The translations under genes were made by a program, and so were the position numbers. Positions 47,011 through 59,176 of a stretch of 64,000 nucleotides of DNA are shown here, one piece after another (position 1 is the stretch's first letter; the number at the start of each line of letters is the position of its first letter). Under the pieces are notes generated by a model that was not told the DNA's origin, made no database searches, and worked only from the letters and a program-made list of their open reading frames with translations. The stretch comes from Morella rubra (Eukaryota > Streptophyta > Magnoliopsida > Fagales > Myricaceae), in NCBI GenBank assembly GCA_003952965.2, contig CM025851.1, positions 12,287,048-12,351,047 of the forward strand. The letters are read 5' to 3'.

Positions 47011-47826
47011 GGATGACAGAGCCCTGTATGCCTGAGTTTCCTTTTTCTGTTATCTTTTTCTACGTGTCTTAACCGTGTGGTGTGCATTAAATATACTCTT
47101 ACCATATCTTACCAAATCACTTAGATGGAGCTTTGTCATTGGCGCATTATTTAATGTTTTGCTTGTTAAGAAATACGTGAGATATGGGAAGCTTAGGTGG
47201 CTGCTTATGTATGGGTACGGCCTGATTTACTATGATTGCCTAGACCTCTAGCTTAGGGTGTGTAGAGTGGCCAGGGGGAATTCACCAGTGAGTTACGTTC
47301 GGTTTATATTATCAGCAAAGATTTACTCTGCTAAAACTGATAACGACATTAGGAGAGAAACTTCAGTTGACTTAGAGAGAAAGAGAGGGAAAGTGACGTG
47401 AAACACCTGGTGACCAAAGAAATTGACCGAAGGATAAGAGGAGGAAAAGACCAAAGAAAATATAGGAGATTACAAGGAAGTTAGGAAAAAGTGAGGTATT
47501 TCGGCCTGCACTTTTATTCCCTTCAATTTTTGTCTTTTCTTTTCCTAACATGGTGTCTTGTTATTTTTAGGTGTTTTACTTTTTCAAGAATGCAGTACAT
47601 CAACGAGCTGAGGTAAGGGTGTAGAGTTTGTCTTAAATAGAGGTATTGGGGTTGTTCGAATTGTGCTTAAAACGTGACTTCTATCATGAGATGGGAAAAG
47701 ACAAGTAACTCATTTTTGTTTCTGCGTTGGATTTTAAACCAAACAAAACATGTGAAGGGCTTATAAGAGAAAGGGCCAAAAGACTTTGGGGACCACCTGG
47801 GCCAGATTTGACTTTTGAGAACAAGG

Positions 47827-48311
47827 GGTTTTTATATATGCCCAGGGAAGACTGTTTTAGATCGGCTCGGGAAAGATTTTGGTTGTATTTATGTCTGGGA
47901 AGCTTTTATTCTTACATGCCCGGGGAAGATGTTTTTGAATGCCCGAGAAAGGTTTTGTTTTTACATGCACGGGGAAGGCTTATATTTTGTTACATGCCCG
48001 GGAAGCTTTTGTTTACATGGCCAGGAATCTTTTGTTTACATGGCCAGGAAGCTTTTGTTTATATAAGCCCGGGATGATGTTTTTCTTTATAGACTCGGGA
48101 AGAGTGATTTTGAATGCCCGGAAAAGGTTTTTCTTTCTATATGCCTGGGAAGATGGTTTTTCAATACCCGGGGAAGACTTTTTCTTTATATATGCCCGGG
48201 AAGATGTTTTTTTGTTGTATGTTCGAGAAGACTTATATTTTTATCTATGCCCGAGAAGACTATTTTTATGCTCGGGAAGAATTTTTTTTATATGCCCGAC
48301 AAGCTTTTTCT
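47827..48311 (+). repeat. Second CCCGGG-rich array of the LTR (copy B)
   Basis: Identical to the array at 816-1300. Confidence 0.8.
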
Positions 48312-49207
48312 TTTGGAAATAGTCAAGAGCCCTAACTCCTTGAATAGCCAATCCTTAGTGGGCTTAGAAAGAAAATAAAAATAATCAAGCTGTATAAGTT
48401 GTTGCACTTGCCTAGTACAGCATGTGGTATTCCTATCATTTCAGTTATGATGATTTAAATGTTAAGTTGACTGAGTCTAACACATGCACCTCAAAAAATG
48501 AAAACAATTAGGTCTTTTATTGAAGATTAGATTCGGCCACTTATGGATTAAGAAAAGTTACTGTGAATTTAGGTTGCTTTATTTTATATGACAGTTGGTA
48601 TATGAAATCCATTGAAATTCTTTAATTACTTGATTATCAATGAAGCATATGATACATGTTGCATCATCATGTCATGAGTGTGGAAAAATCTAATAACAGA
48701 ATGACAGAAATGAAACCCATACCCAGAGGTGGTCCGATGACAGGGTGACGGTACCAATCACAACAGTGGGATAGTGCAAGCCACCACTGAAAGGAGTGGG
48801 TGGTATCCCTGGCGTGAAACAATATACGCTTGACAGGGTCCTGGTGCCGGGGCACGGGACAGTCCCAGAGGAGAGGAGGGACGCACAACCCAGACTCTGG
48901 GGGTTAAACAGAGAGATTGAAAGGACACCTCTGATGACCAGAAAAGAAAGGAAAGAACGAAAGAAAAGAAAGAAAGTGAAATGATCGGAAAACAGATGCA
49001 TCATCCCTGCATTTCATTGATCATACGCTCATGTTATCCTGTTCATGATTATCAATGCTTAATTCTTATTGTTTACATGCTACGATAATTATTTATAACA
49101 TGTTTCCTTTTTTCCCCCCCTAATTACTGAGTTAGTAGGACTCACCCCTTTATTTGTATAAATTTTCTTGTATGTACTGCTATGGCTGTGGACCCTGGAC
49201 GTAACAA

Positions 49208-49498
49208 ATGTTAATCTTTATGAGCGAGGAGCTTTTAGATATTAACCCATACATTTTAGTGATGACAATCTGGACGTATGTCACTGAGTCATTCGAGGTT
49301 TTCGTGGGGTACGAGCCCCAATGGTACCTTAAAGAGCCTCCGACCATCCCAGTTCCCTCAGTTGAGGATTTCGAGCTAGTTGATTTTGACCTGACTCTTT
49401 TATATGATGTCCTTCCTCCACCGGCGCCGCCGGTAAAGGATATCGGGAAAAATGAAATTATTGACCTAACCTCTGACACCGAGTCGAGGGTCGACTAG
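49208..49498 (+). CDS. Acidic 96-residue ORF inside the LTR (copy B)
   Basis: Identical to the frame at 2197, with the same EIIDLTSDTES end. The function is unknown, and it may not be a gene. Confidence 0.3.
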   Translation: MLIFMSEELLDINPYILVMTIWTYVTESFEVFVGYEPQWYLKEPPTIPVPSVEDFELVDFDLTLLYDVLPPPAPPVKDIGKNEIIDLTSDTESRVD

Positions 49499-50031
49499 AT
49501 ATCAGTCGTAGTCGTTCTTTTTGGGTTAGTTCGTGTACATTCTATTCCAGTTTTTTTTTTTTTTTTGTAGGACGGAAAGCTGTAGACAGCTTCCACTTTT
49601 ATATTTACTTTCTCTTACTGTTGTATCCTCATGAATGATTTTGTTCTTTGTAAAATGCACTAGTGGAAAAATTTTATATTTATATTTTTGAGATTTCCCC
49701 TTATCCTGTTTCTTCCTTAAGCCACAAGCCACCCTTAACTTTCATTTCTTTACCAGATTGTTTTTAAAATATTTTTCTAATTTCACCTACTTAATTTATT
49801 AAGTTATTTTAGTCTCCTCATTTAATACAGTGTAACCTATCTGTTTCATCCCTAAAACTATTATTTTCCTTCCTTACTATACTTATCTCTTTTCACTAAA
49901 ACGTTTTTGCTAAGCTTTTTCAAAGCCAGTTATCAGGCCTTTATAGGATTAATTGTGCAGTAATCCCCGCTTGTGTGCATTCTATTACTATAGGAGAGCC
50001 TAGGGGGTAAGTACTAGCACGGGGCGTGACG

Positions 50032-50036
50032 CTACC
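50032..50036 (+). repeat. Target-site duplication CTACC (3' side, copy B)
   Basis: Matches 46524-46528 and fixes the LTR right edge. Confidence 0.88.
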
Positions 50037-52231
50037 AAACCCAAATTACATTAGAGCAATCTGCACCTAAGAAACCCAAATACGATAAACAACACGCCAA
50101 CTATAATGGCCTTAAGTCGATTTTCCTTTGCAATGTGACTTCGGAGTTGTGCACCACCAATTTAATCTGTTCAAGCACCCTCTTAAATTGATCGTCTATG
50201 TTTTTTTTTATGTTCAACCACCTTTTCAATCTGCTCGTCCATCGATTTCAGCATACGAATGACTTCAGCCATATCTTTGACGTCTCTTGAAGTTTCAGTT
50301 TCTTCTTTTGGCATTTTCTCCATAGAAACGGGGGGTCTAACCATTGAAAGAAATCGCATCCATCCTGAGTCTACAGATCACAAGTTTATCATATGATAGT
50401 TAGTGGGAAAAAAACAAACAACATTGAAAAATTAACAAAACTCAAACGTGATAGAGAATAGAGAAAATTGCAAACCATTTTCCCATATCGTTGACATCCA
50501 TAAAAGTGTTGGCGTGGATTTCCACAGGTCATGCTAGTCCGTAACTTCACTGGAATCTCACACTTGCACAGTGGCTGAGAGAGCACCTCAACTGAGGCAC
50601 CATCATCGTACCCAGTTGAGGATACTGTTGAAATAGTGGACGTCATGCTAGATCTCGAGAAAAAAAATTCCAAAATTACAATCAGAACTTTACCCAAGTT
50701 AAGAGGATGCTATGCATGTACAATGATAATAACAAGTAAAATTAGGAAGACGTTGTCCACTATATATGTCAACTTTAGCTAAAGACTTTAGCTATTTATA
50801 TCAATACATACGAGTCTATAAGATACTAGGATGTCAATTCTATTAAATTACTTCATAGGTACTTAAACTTCACTTTTAATATAGAGAAAAAGAGAGACTA
50901 CAAATTCTATACGTTCTTAATATGAGTTTATCAAATAACATCAATTTGAAACCTAATTAATGTCTTAAACACAAACTTGCAGCAAATTAATCTTTTGCTC
51001 ATTTCTTGCCAAGCCAACCTATAGCCCGATCATGGGGCATCGCTGTAGTTTACATGGCACTATACAAGCTGTACCAGTATCAGCACTGCCAGCCAAGTTC
51101 TGCCTCGACACACAATCAACGTACAACTAAATAAAACAAAACAAAGATAGCAGAACAATAGAGCAATACAACCATTTTTATTGCGATCTGGGTTTCATAC
51201 CTAACAGTCTTTATCTGGGTTTTGCCACAATATCATAGCCAGCAAATACCAGAAAATATATTACAAAGAGATAAGAAAGTAGCAATTTACAAGAAGTACT
51301 ATAAGGCCTCAACAACAGACTTCTCTGCATCTTCAATGTCCCATAGGGCATTATCAACATTCCAAAATAACAAATAATTAGGAAAACTCAGTATAAACCA
51401 TATTTTTCAGGTAGTTAATGAATCATCATAGAAACAAAGAGAACACACCAGGAAAATAAAATGGTTGTCACAATACTTTCAACTAAGGTTCACAAGCTCA
51501 ATATTCTTGCAGAATAATCGAGTCGAGGGTCCAAGGGAGAATTGGCTTTTCAACCCCACATCTACTCAAAGAATTTTGGTTCGTGAATAGGGTTGGGACA
51601 ATAAGAACAAGAAATCTTGATTACCCCCACCCCTTTCACTCTCCTCCCAACAGCGACCCTAAAAGAAAGGGGCCCTTTAGTAGCTCCCTCTTAAGAAGCA
51701 AAATAGCAAAGAATAGAGCAAATCCATTGGGCAAATCGTTAACTTATTCAGATGGGTTTGTGGTTGAGACGTTGGGCGAGGAAGAAAAAAGTTCGAAAAT
51801 GGAAACGAGTTGGAGCTAAATAACTTACAAACCTTCAATAGAGAAAATGCCTTCGATCGAGATTCCTAACGAGCTGGTGACGGATCTTCATATTCGGTGG
51901 AGAAAAGGGCGACGGGAGGTTAGGGTTCGGGTAATATGAGAATTGTTGATACAGCAGTTACTTTGGGGGGAGGGGGGGAATTGGCCGATGTGGAGTGTCT
52001 TCAGCGGATGTGGAGTGATGATGTGTCAATTTTGACACGTGTCGCGAATTTAAGGGCTACTGACGTGGATTAAGATGCCACGTATGCTTTTTTCGTCACG
52101 GTGCTAGGCCTCAGTTGACGGAAGGCCTTAAAAAAAAGACATAGCCCACGGACCTCTGTGGAACGAACTAAAGCCCAGGAACCAGTTTAGAAAAAGTCCA
52201 AACCCCAGGACCAGTTGGAATAAAAAGCATT
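50037..52231. mobile_element. Distal part of the MULE with GRF gene (copy B)
   Basis: This continues the element begun at 41.5 kb beyond the nested solo LTR. Content is as in copy A, and the right boundary near 52231 is approximate. Confidence 0.45.
50183..50646 (-). pseudogene. GRF-type zinc-finger gene, frameshifted (copy B)
   Basis: Same two exons (50646-50476, 50370-50183), intron and six-C frameshift as copy A. Here its context is visible: it faces the MULE transposase gene tail to tail, with the solo LTR inserted between their 3' ends. Confidence 0.7.
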
Positions 52232-53858
52232 TTATTTATTTTGTTCGACTATTAATTTGGATAACCTGATCCATTAGAAATGCAGACATGAAATTGGACT
52301 GATGTTGGATCAAATTCTGCTTAATTAAAGTAATATTGTGTTTTAGTGGGCAATTAAGAATTATGATCAACTGGGGAGTACAGCAGTCGCGTAGTTGTCA
52401 TTGACGCCATTCTTCCATTTCTACATGTCTGTTTCAGTTTGTTGCATATGTGATCTGGTTATAACTATGATGGAAGAGTTCTTGGAGGGTTACATATCCC
52501 TGGAAAAGTAGCCGTCTCTATTGAGCATTCATTTAACTTTATAGAAACATTAGTCATGAATTAATTATAAGTACTATTAATTTGCTGCCCTATAGCTATG
52601 TAAACATGCTTTTGGGCCGTCTTCATTGCTAAAACAACTACTACACTACAAGACATATGGTGCGGGTAGAGATTTTTGTTGTTTAAAATATAAACGAGTT
52701 GCAATCAGTTTAGTTCCTTTTGAACTGCTCCCTCCATTCCCATCTTATTACGCCTGATTAATTAGCAGCTAATTGTTGGCTATAGAGCCCCAGTTGTTTA
52801 GTTTGAATTTTCTTCCTCTTAGTGAATCAGACTCAGGCATGTGGCTACAGGCATTATTGTGGACATTAGAGATCCCATTTCAAGGGCTATACGTCCCGAA
52901 GCAAGCAAGCAAGCACCCGATATGAGTACTAAACCACCTCATAATTCATTTATGGTTCACATATATAATGCCATCAACTTTCTCTCAACTTTCTGCAGAT
53001 AGAGTAAAGCTCAGCCAAAAAGGTTTCAGATTGGGTTAATTAGAAGGAGTTCATATATATGCAAGTTGCAGAACCATTTCTTGCAATGCTAATTAGGGTA
53101 CTGTAAATGTGATGCCTATGAAAAGAACCTTTCAAGGTACTTCGACTTCCACGCGGTTTTATATCATTTCTCTTTCGTGATGGGCGCCACACTGATTTCT
53201 TACCGTCAACATCGCCTCTTAACTGCTACCATTATTATTATCACATGGAAAAGATGGTGATATATATTTACATGTAGGGATCACAGCCCGTGATCACTAC
53301 CGCAGTACCCATACTAAGTTTGGAAATTAGGCAGTTCAAAACATGCTTCGGTTTCACATTTTTCTTCGAGAGCGCGACAACTTGTTCTTTTTCTTCTTTT
53401 TTTTCAAGATCAGAACTGAGCCTAACGTAGTGTCATCTCGCTATTTACTTTGCCTAGATAAGGGTAATATGTGGAATTTAATGTAGATTGGGCACACCTA
53501 GACGGGACCATTTTGATGTTAGACTTGCTACTAATTATGGCCAATTGTCTCATAATTAAACAAACGTGCGTTGTAGTAATGATCTCTTGGAGATAGAAAG
53601 ATCCGAAATAACAACTGCATCAAAGACAACCTCAATCAGAGTGACCAGTACTGCTCAGATCAGAACCGAATCAAAGGCGAAAGAGAAAACAAAGATCATG
53701 ACCGAGGATGGCTCCATTCCTGAGCCGGCTAAGTGAAAAAGTCCGCAAGCAAACGCCAAAAACTGTGTTTCACTTAATGCAAATCCACTATAGCCACATT
53801 GGCAAAGCCGATGTCTTCTAATTGTCTCTATCTCAGACCCTTGACACCTTTTTCCTCT
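52232..53858. other. Intergenic, upstream of the TAC1-like gene (copy B)
   Basis: No supported gene. Collinear with 5221-6847, with no difference seen. Confidence 0.6.
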
Positions 53859-53865
53859 TATAAAA
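53859..53865 (+). promoter_or_regulatory. TATA box of the TAC1-like gene (copy B)
   Basis: TATAAAA at the same spacing as in copy A. The promoter was duplicated along with the gene. Confidence 0.55.
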
Positions 53866-54030
53866 CCCTACTTTCCCCCTACAACTCTCTGTAGCTCTCT
53901 CTCTCTCGACAATTGTCATCCCCATGCCAATTCTGCTCCAAAAGGGAATTCTTTCTCTGCTCGATTCCAAGCTTTTCTTTCATCCTTTTTATTCTTCTAG
54001 CGTGTTTCATAATTTAGGTCTCCGATCAGT

Positions 54031-54579
54031 ATGGAATCCGGAAAACAATTAGGAGGTTCGGAAACTTCGAGCGAGGAGAATGATGGGCTAGAAGAAGTCA
54101 ACGACGACATAGGGAGTAAACGCTCCTACGAATGTACATTCTGCAAGCGGGGCTTCACCAACGCGCAGGCCTTGGGAGGACACATGAACATACACCGCAA
54201 GGATCGAGCCAAGGCCAAGCAGACCACAAGCCCTTTGCTTCCGAACAAATCCAATGAGGATTACATCCCATCTGGATATATTTCGGCGGTTTCATGTGAA
54301 CCATCAAAGTTCTTCCCAGTTTTTGAGGCGCAAAGGAATTATCACATGTATTTTCAGCCATCAGCATCAAGCCCTAGGCACCCACAAGCTCCTTTCCATG
54401 AAAGTGATTTATTTGCTTCAAGGGCCCAGTCTTTTAGAATGAACGACCAGGAACTTTGGGGTACAAATTTGAGCCTTCGAATTGGCCCCATGCATGCGGA
54501 GGATGATGGAATGAATAGGGGAGTTCATAGAGCTGAAGAAGTGGATTTGGAGCTTCGCCTAGGTCATGATCCGTATTAA
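54031..54579 (+). CDS. TAC1-like single C2H2 zinc-finger EAR protein (copy B)
   Basis: This encodes the same 182 residues as the gene at 7020, with the C2H2 finger (Cys35, Cys38, His51, His55) and DLELRLG at 172-178. I saw no difference in the coding region or in the ~1.6 kb upstream, so if both copies are real they would be expressed alike and raise dosage. In this copy the MULE and solo LTR lie about 1.8 kb and 4 kb upstream. If the duplication is an assembly artefact, this is the same gene as copy A. Confidence 0.87.
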   Translation: MESGKQLGGSETSSEENDGLEEVNDDIGSKRSYECTFCKRGFTNAQALGGHMNIHRKDRAKAKQTTSPLLPNKSNEDYIPSGYISAVSCEPSKFFPVFEAQRNYHMYFQPSASSPRHPQAPFHESDLFASRAQSFRMNDQELWGTNLSLRIGPMHAEDDGMNRGVHRAEEVDLELRLGHDPY

Positions 54580-56131
54580 AATTACTGTTTTATCTTTGGA
54601 ATAGTTATATACATGCTATGCGCCATATATATTGTACGTACAGAGTTGGTCTTCCTTCAAAAGCTAATTTCTATTTGATCGAGGCAAAATGATCGTGAAA
54701 ACTTGCTTAGACTTAAGGACATCTCTAGTAATGTCAAAGTGAGGATCCAGAAAAGTGATCGGATTCTCACGCCCAAAGCTGGGCAAAGTAAGGGAAACTG
54801 GAGAAAGTGTTTTGAGGTAATTGTTCTACCTTATGTTTATTCTCTCACATGTTCTGAAGTTTGTGGCTGTATATATAGGTCATTTTCATATAAAACCCCA
54901 CGTATCGATCCTTTGATCATGTACCAAGACCTATCTTTAGCGAAGATCCTTCCTAGTTGCACTATGATCTGGAGTTGCTTCTCCGTGTCTTTTCCCCTCA
55001 TGACATAATTATAGCTTCACTTTGGTGAAAAAAAGAAAACTTAGATCCCTTTTTTTATTATTATAAGGAAAAAAAATAATATATATGACAGCATCATTTA
55101 CGGGTTCGATCGGATTCAGGTCTAAATATTACTCCCTTTCCCTTTTCAAAAGGTTCCTCTATATATATATAGATTTGTGCAATTGTGCTATTACATTGTA
55201 ATAACAGGATCAGAATATATATTCTCATATTAGCTACTGAAAAAGTAAGGGGCATAGGTTCACTTTACAACTCCTAGAACTACTTATACGTACAGATTTA
55301 GAATTGAACTAAAAGCCGACTGTGTGATGATAATATTACATATGCAAATCTGCAGGACCACCATTGGTAGCTTGTAAAGAGAAATTAAGCACACAAAAAA
55401 AGGGTGATCATATTGTTAAATACATGATATTCCAATTCATGTGGCATCCTTGGAGCACACCGTTGGATGACGTTCTTATATCTTAATCCTTTGGATCTGC
55501 TACATCCATCTGCGCTGAACATGATCACGGGCTCCAAATCCAAGTCATGACATAATGTTTGAAGTGGCTTGGGAGATAACTAAATCCAGTTTCAAAACAT
55601 TGAAGTACTTGAACTGAAAATGGGTATTGGTCTGATACTGATTAATTGTGTCTCTTCGTTGAACTCTATGGTGCTTTGTTCGCTATGATACTTTTCATGC
55701 GGTTCACATCTGCAGGAAAATTTGTTCTTTTTCTTTTGTGTGCGATTAGGAAATTTCGCTATTTTTAGATATATTACTAGGCATTGCTTCAACCAAAAGT
55801 AAGCTTCAAAGGTGTAGTCCTTTGGAAATTCTGGTTTCTGTTTTTCCCTTTCTCCCCTTTCTCAGTCAGACTGGAAATTGTTGCTCAGATTAATCATGAG
55901 GGAAGAGTCACAGACATGTGAAGCACCACGAAGGCACGATTCCTAAAGAATAACAACGTTATACTCGTGAACTAGAACTTTTAAGGACATTTATAGTCAA
56001 ATGTGTACCTCCTTTAATAATAATTAAGCACGGATAATGATCATGGAGAGGCTCAGCTGGCTTCAATCATGAGTTGAACTATATCTCAACATTAATCCCC
56101 AGACTGTACCTATGTTAAGTAATTAAGGTAA
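54580..56131. other. Intergenic, downstream of the TAC1-like gene (copy B)
   Basis: As in copy A, only a presumed 3' UTR and AT-rich DNA. Confidence 0.55.
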
Positions 56132-56151
56132 ATATATATATATATATATAT
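56132..56151. repeat. (AT)10 microsatellite (copy B)
   Basis: Same repeat number as copy A. Such a fast-mutating tract being equal argues for a very recent event or an artefact. Confidence 0.9.
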
Positions 56152-56199
56152 GAATAGAACAGAGTCTCCTTGCATGTCCCACTTGAAGCTTTTTTTTTT

Positions 56200-56578
56200 G
56201 GGGAAAATACACTTTTCACCCACAAACTACCATATATTTTACACTTTGCACCCTAAACTACCAATTTTGACACATTGCACCCTTTAACTACCAATTTTTA
56301 ACACTTTGCACCCTTTATCAAATTTTCAAACTAAAATGACGATAATGCCCTTAGATATTGTTGTCAATTCATTAATTTCTCAAGGGTATTATTGTCAAAT
56401 AGAGGGTGCAAAGTGTTTAATATTAGTAGTTGGAGGGTGTAATGTGTCAAAGTGGGTAGTTTAGGGTGCAAAATGTATAACATTGGTAGTTTGAGGGTGC
56501 AATGTCTTAAAGATGGTAGTTTGGGGTGCAATGTGTCACTACTCCGGTAGTTTGTGGGTGAAAAGTGTATTTTTCCCT
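56200..56578. mobile_element. Mutator-type MITE with long inverted repeats (copy B)
   Basis: Identical to copy A except for the single C/T difference at 56392. Confidence 0.75.
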
Positions 56579-57016
56579 TTTTTTTTTTTTTAAAAAAAAA
56601 AAATTAAAGACTACAGTACATCCGAATTTTATTAGAAAAATCTTCACTTAAGGTAAAAGAACACTGTAGTAATAATCACACTTGACCGGCTACATAGAAA
56701 ACACCAAAAGCCAAGCAACCGACTAAAAAATGAAAAAACAACAACCTTAAAATTAGATGCACAAATATGGTAAAACATGAAAATTTAATATGCATGTAAG
56801 CACCCATAGAATTTTTCGATATGTCCGTGTCTAGTTCAGAAATTGTTGCACCAAGCCTGAAGGTTTTTTGAGGTACTCCAAAGCCCTAAAAATGACTGCC
56901 ACAAGGTACTTAATTAATGAGATGCCAAAATACCATGAATCTTGTGCCCAAAACTTGTGTCTCAAGGGTCACCCCGGGAAAGGCTTGGTTTCTAAGCCAA
57001 GAACTACCTAGACTAT

Positions 57017-57567
57017 CACTACAAGGAAAAAGAGTTTACATGACAAACTTTTGAGTCTCAAACCAAAATTTATCACTTGAAAATGATCTTTCTTGTCAAA
57101 ACCTACATTTTGTTACCCAAAATGTTCTCGTAAGGCCATTTTCGTCTAGACAGGTCAAAAAACCATTCGGATGCATTTGTGGGTGATGTACTACTAGTCG
57201 TTGCAAATGTTTGACGATTAATATCGTCACAAATGTTTGAATACCGTCCAGACCTTTTATAACAATGTCCAAACAGGCTTTACAAAAGGAAACGTCAAGT
57301 GTACGTATATTCGATGACTAAAATAGGTTCATCACCTTGTACAAAAACGCTCACACTCTTCATGCGAATGGACAGAAACCACTGAGCCGTAACGGAATTG
57401 AAGTTCGTCAAGCAAGTAGAAAACCGTCCGAACGGTTTTGCGTGAGGAAACACAGAAACAATCACCTAAAACCTTTGTTGATAGGCTTACAGTAACAAAT
57501 CGGGTAACAACTCGATTTTGTTACCCAAAACTTTTGGTGACAAAATTAAGTGATTTTTCTTGTATAT
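57017..57567. mobile_element. CACTA-type non-autonomous element (copy B)
   Basis: Same ends and decay as copy A. No difference seen. Confidence 0.6.
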
Positions 57568-57810
57568 ATTAAGGTTATGCAAACAAGCAGCTCAATAACA
57601 TTGAGCTCATAAACTTAATTTCTACAAAATTGTGGCCGTCGTGGTTTGATTGAAAAGTAGATTAAGGCTGAAGATGCTGGTTTTTTCCTCCGTCCATTAA
57701 ACGAGTCCATTTTTCATACATTTGTCTTCCAAGGCATAAAATTCTTGAATCCTCCCAAGGTACATTATTCTTCAATCCTATTCTCTCTTTTATCAATTTG
57801 TACTCTCAGA

Positions 57811-59168
57811 CACAAGCGAAAGCAGCAGAGGGGCGGAGAGGGACAGCCGGCGAGCCGCCCCCCTTCGCCTCAAAAATCAATTCAAATTTTTTTTTGTATG
57901 GGTTAAGTCCAGGCCCCCAACCTCCCAGACCCAGGCGCCCAGCCCATTTCCACGTGAGCCTATTTTTGATCTTGGCCGACACTCTAACGAGACATCTTCC
58001 ACCATACTCTGTTGTCTAATGGGCCGCTTCTATTCCTTTTCCTTTTTGTCCTGTCCGTCTGCGTAATCACCTGTGGACGTTACTAATTCTGTTATTAGCG
58101 GCACGGTCTTTTTTGTTTGTTTTTACTCTGATCAGCTGCGTGACCTAGAATTTCAAAGCAGCCAAATACTTTATTTTCCTAGGAAACAATTGAGAATATA
58201 TAAATGCTCTCTCAATGAAGTCAAAAACTTAATTTGTCCATATGAAACACGTACTTCGTTTTCATTTTTTTTTTCCCAGCTTCTAATAGAGGAGAGATCT
58301 GATGGGAATTGTGATTTAGACTAATAGAAGACGTATGAGAGAGTTAGATGGTTGTAAAATTGGGTGAAAATAGTAGGGTTTTTGCAGAAGGGTATATAGA
58401 AATAAGGCAAAACTGATGTCATGTACAAATTCAATACTTGGCCAAGATTTTTTCAAAAAGCAATATGAGAAAATAATGAGGGATTTTAGAGAGTTATGGT
58501 TCAAAAATAATGAGTAGTTGGAATATAGTGTATCAAAAGATGCGGCGTATTGCTTGTGGTGTTATCTATTTAGGCGAACTAGAGAAGGAAAATTCGGGGG
58601 ATATGTGTTTACATCTCCAAGATTTAGTAATTGGAAAAAGGTAATAGAGATTTTTGGTGAACATATTAGTGTATGTAATAGTGCTCACAATGATGCTAGA
58701 AGACAATGTGAAGCACTTATAAATCAATGACAAAGTGTATCATGCATATTATCCGCACATGGGTTCAATGTAAAGAATGATTATCGCATTGATTTGACAG
58801 CGGTTTTATATTGCATTTGTTATATTTTGAGGCAATGATTAGCTTTTCATGATCATAATGAGTCTGAGAATTCAACGAGGAAAGACAATTTTCTTGAGCT
58901 CTTAGAATGGTACAACTTACGTAAGAAAAAAAGTTCATAACACAACTCATTTTAATGCTCCTGGAAAAAAAACTAAATGACTTATCCTAAAACTCAGAAA
59001 GAATTGGTCAGTGCTGCTGCAGCGAAGACCGCTTTTAATGTTTCTAGTCCTTAATTTTTGATATTTTAACTTTAAGACATTTTTTCACATTTTGTAATAA
59101 AAAAAATTTTATCTTTCTTTTTTTTAAGAATTTGCCCTACTTCAAATACATTTCTGATTCCGCCACTA
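57811..59168 (+). mobile_element. Degenerate hAT element (copy B)
   Basis: Same as 10800-12157, including the 7-of-8 matching flanking octamers. Confidence 0.65.
58431..59038 (+). pseudogene. hAT transposase remnant, TTF region (copy B)
   Basis: Identical to the remnant at 11420. It keeps the TTF-finger part (YCLWCYLFRR) and a trace of DUF4371, with the same stops. Confidence 0.8.
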
Positions 59169-59176
59169 CGCTCAGA

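Larger units (their letters stand above)
46529..50031 (+). mobile_element. 3.5-kb solo LTR
   Basis: The LTR starts TGTAACACCCC and ends GGGGCGTGACG. These are imperfect inverted termini, with the last base mutated from the canonical CA. It has CTACC on both sides. There is no primer-binding site, gag, pol or second LTR between the duplicated target sites, so this is a solo LTR left by recombination between the two LTRs of a full element. It contains two CCCGGG-rich arrays and the 96-codon ORF. Its length suits the long-LTR Ty3/gypsy lineages of plants, but no coding is left to prove the lineage. Confidence 0.88.
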
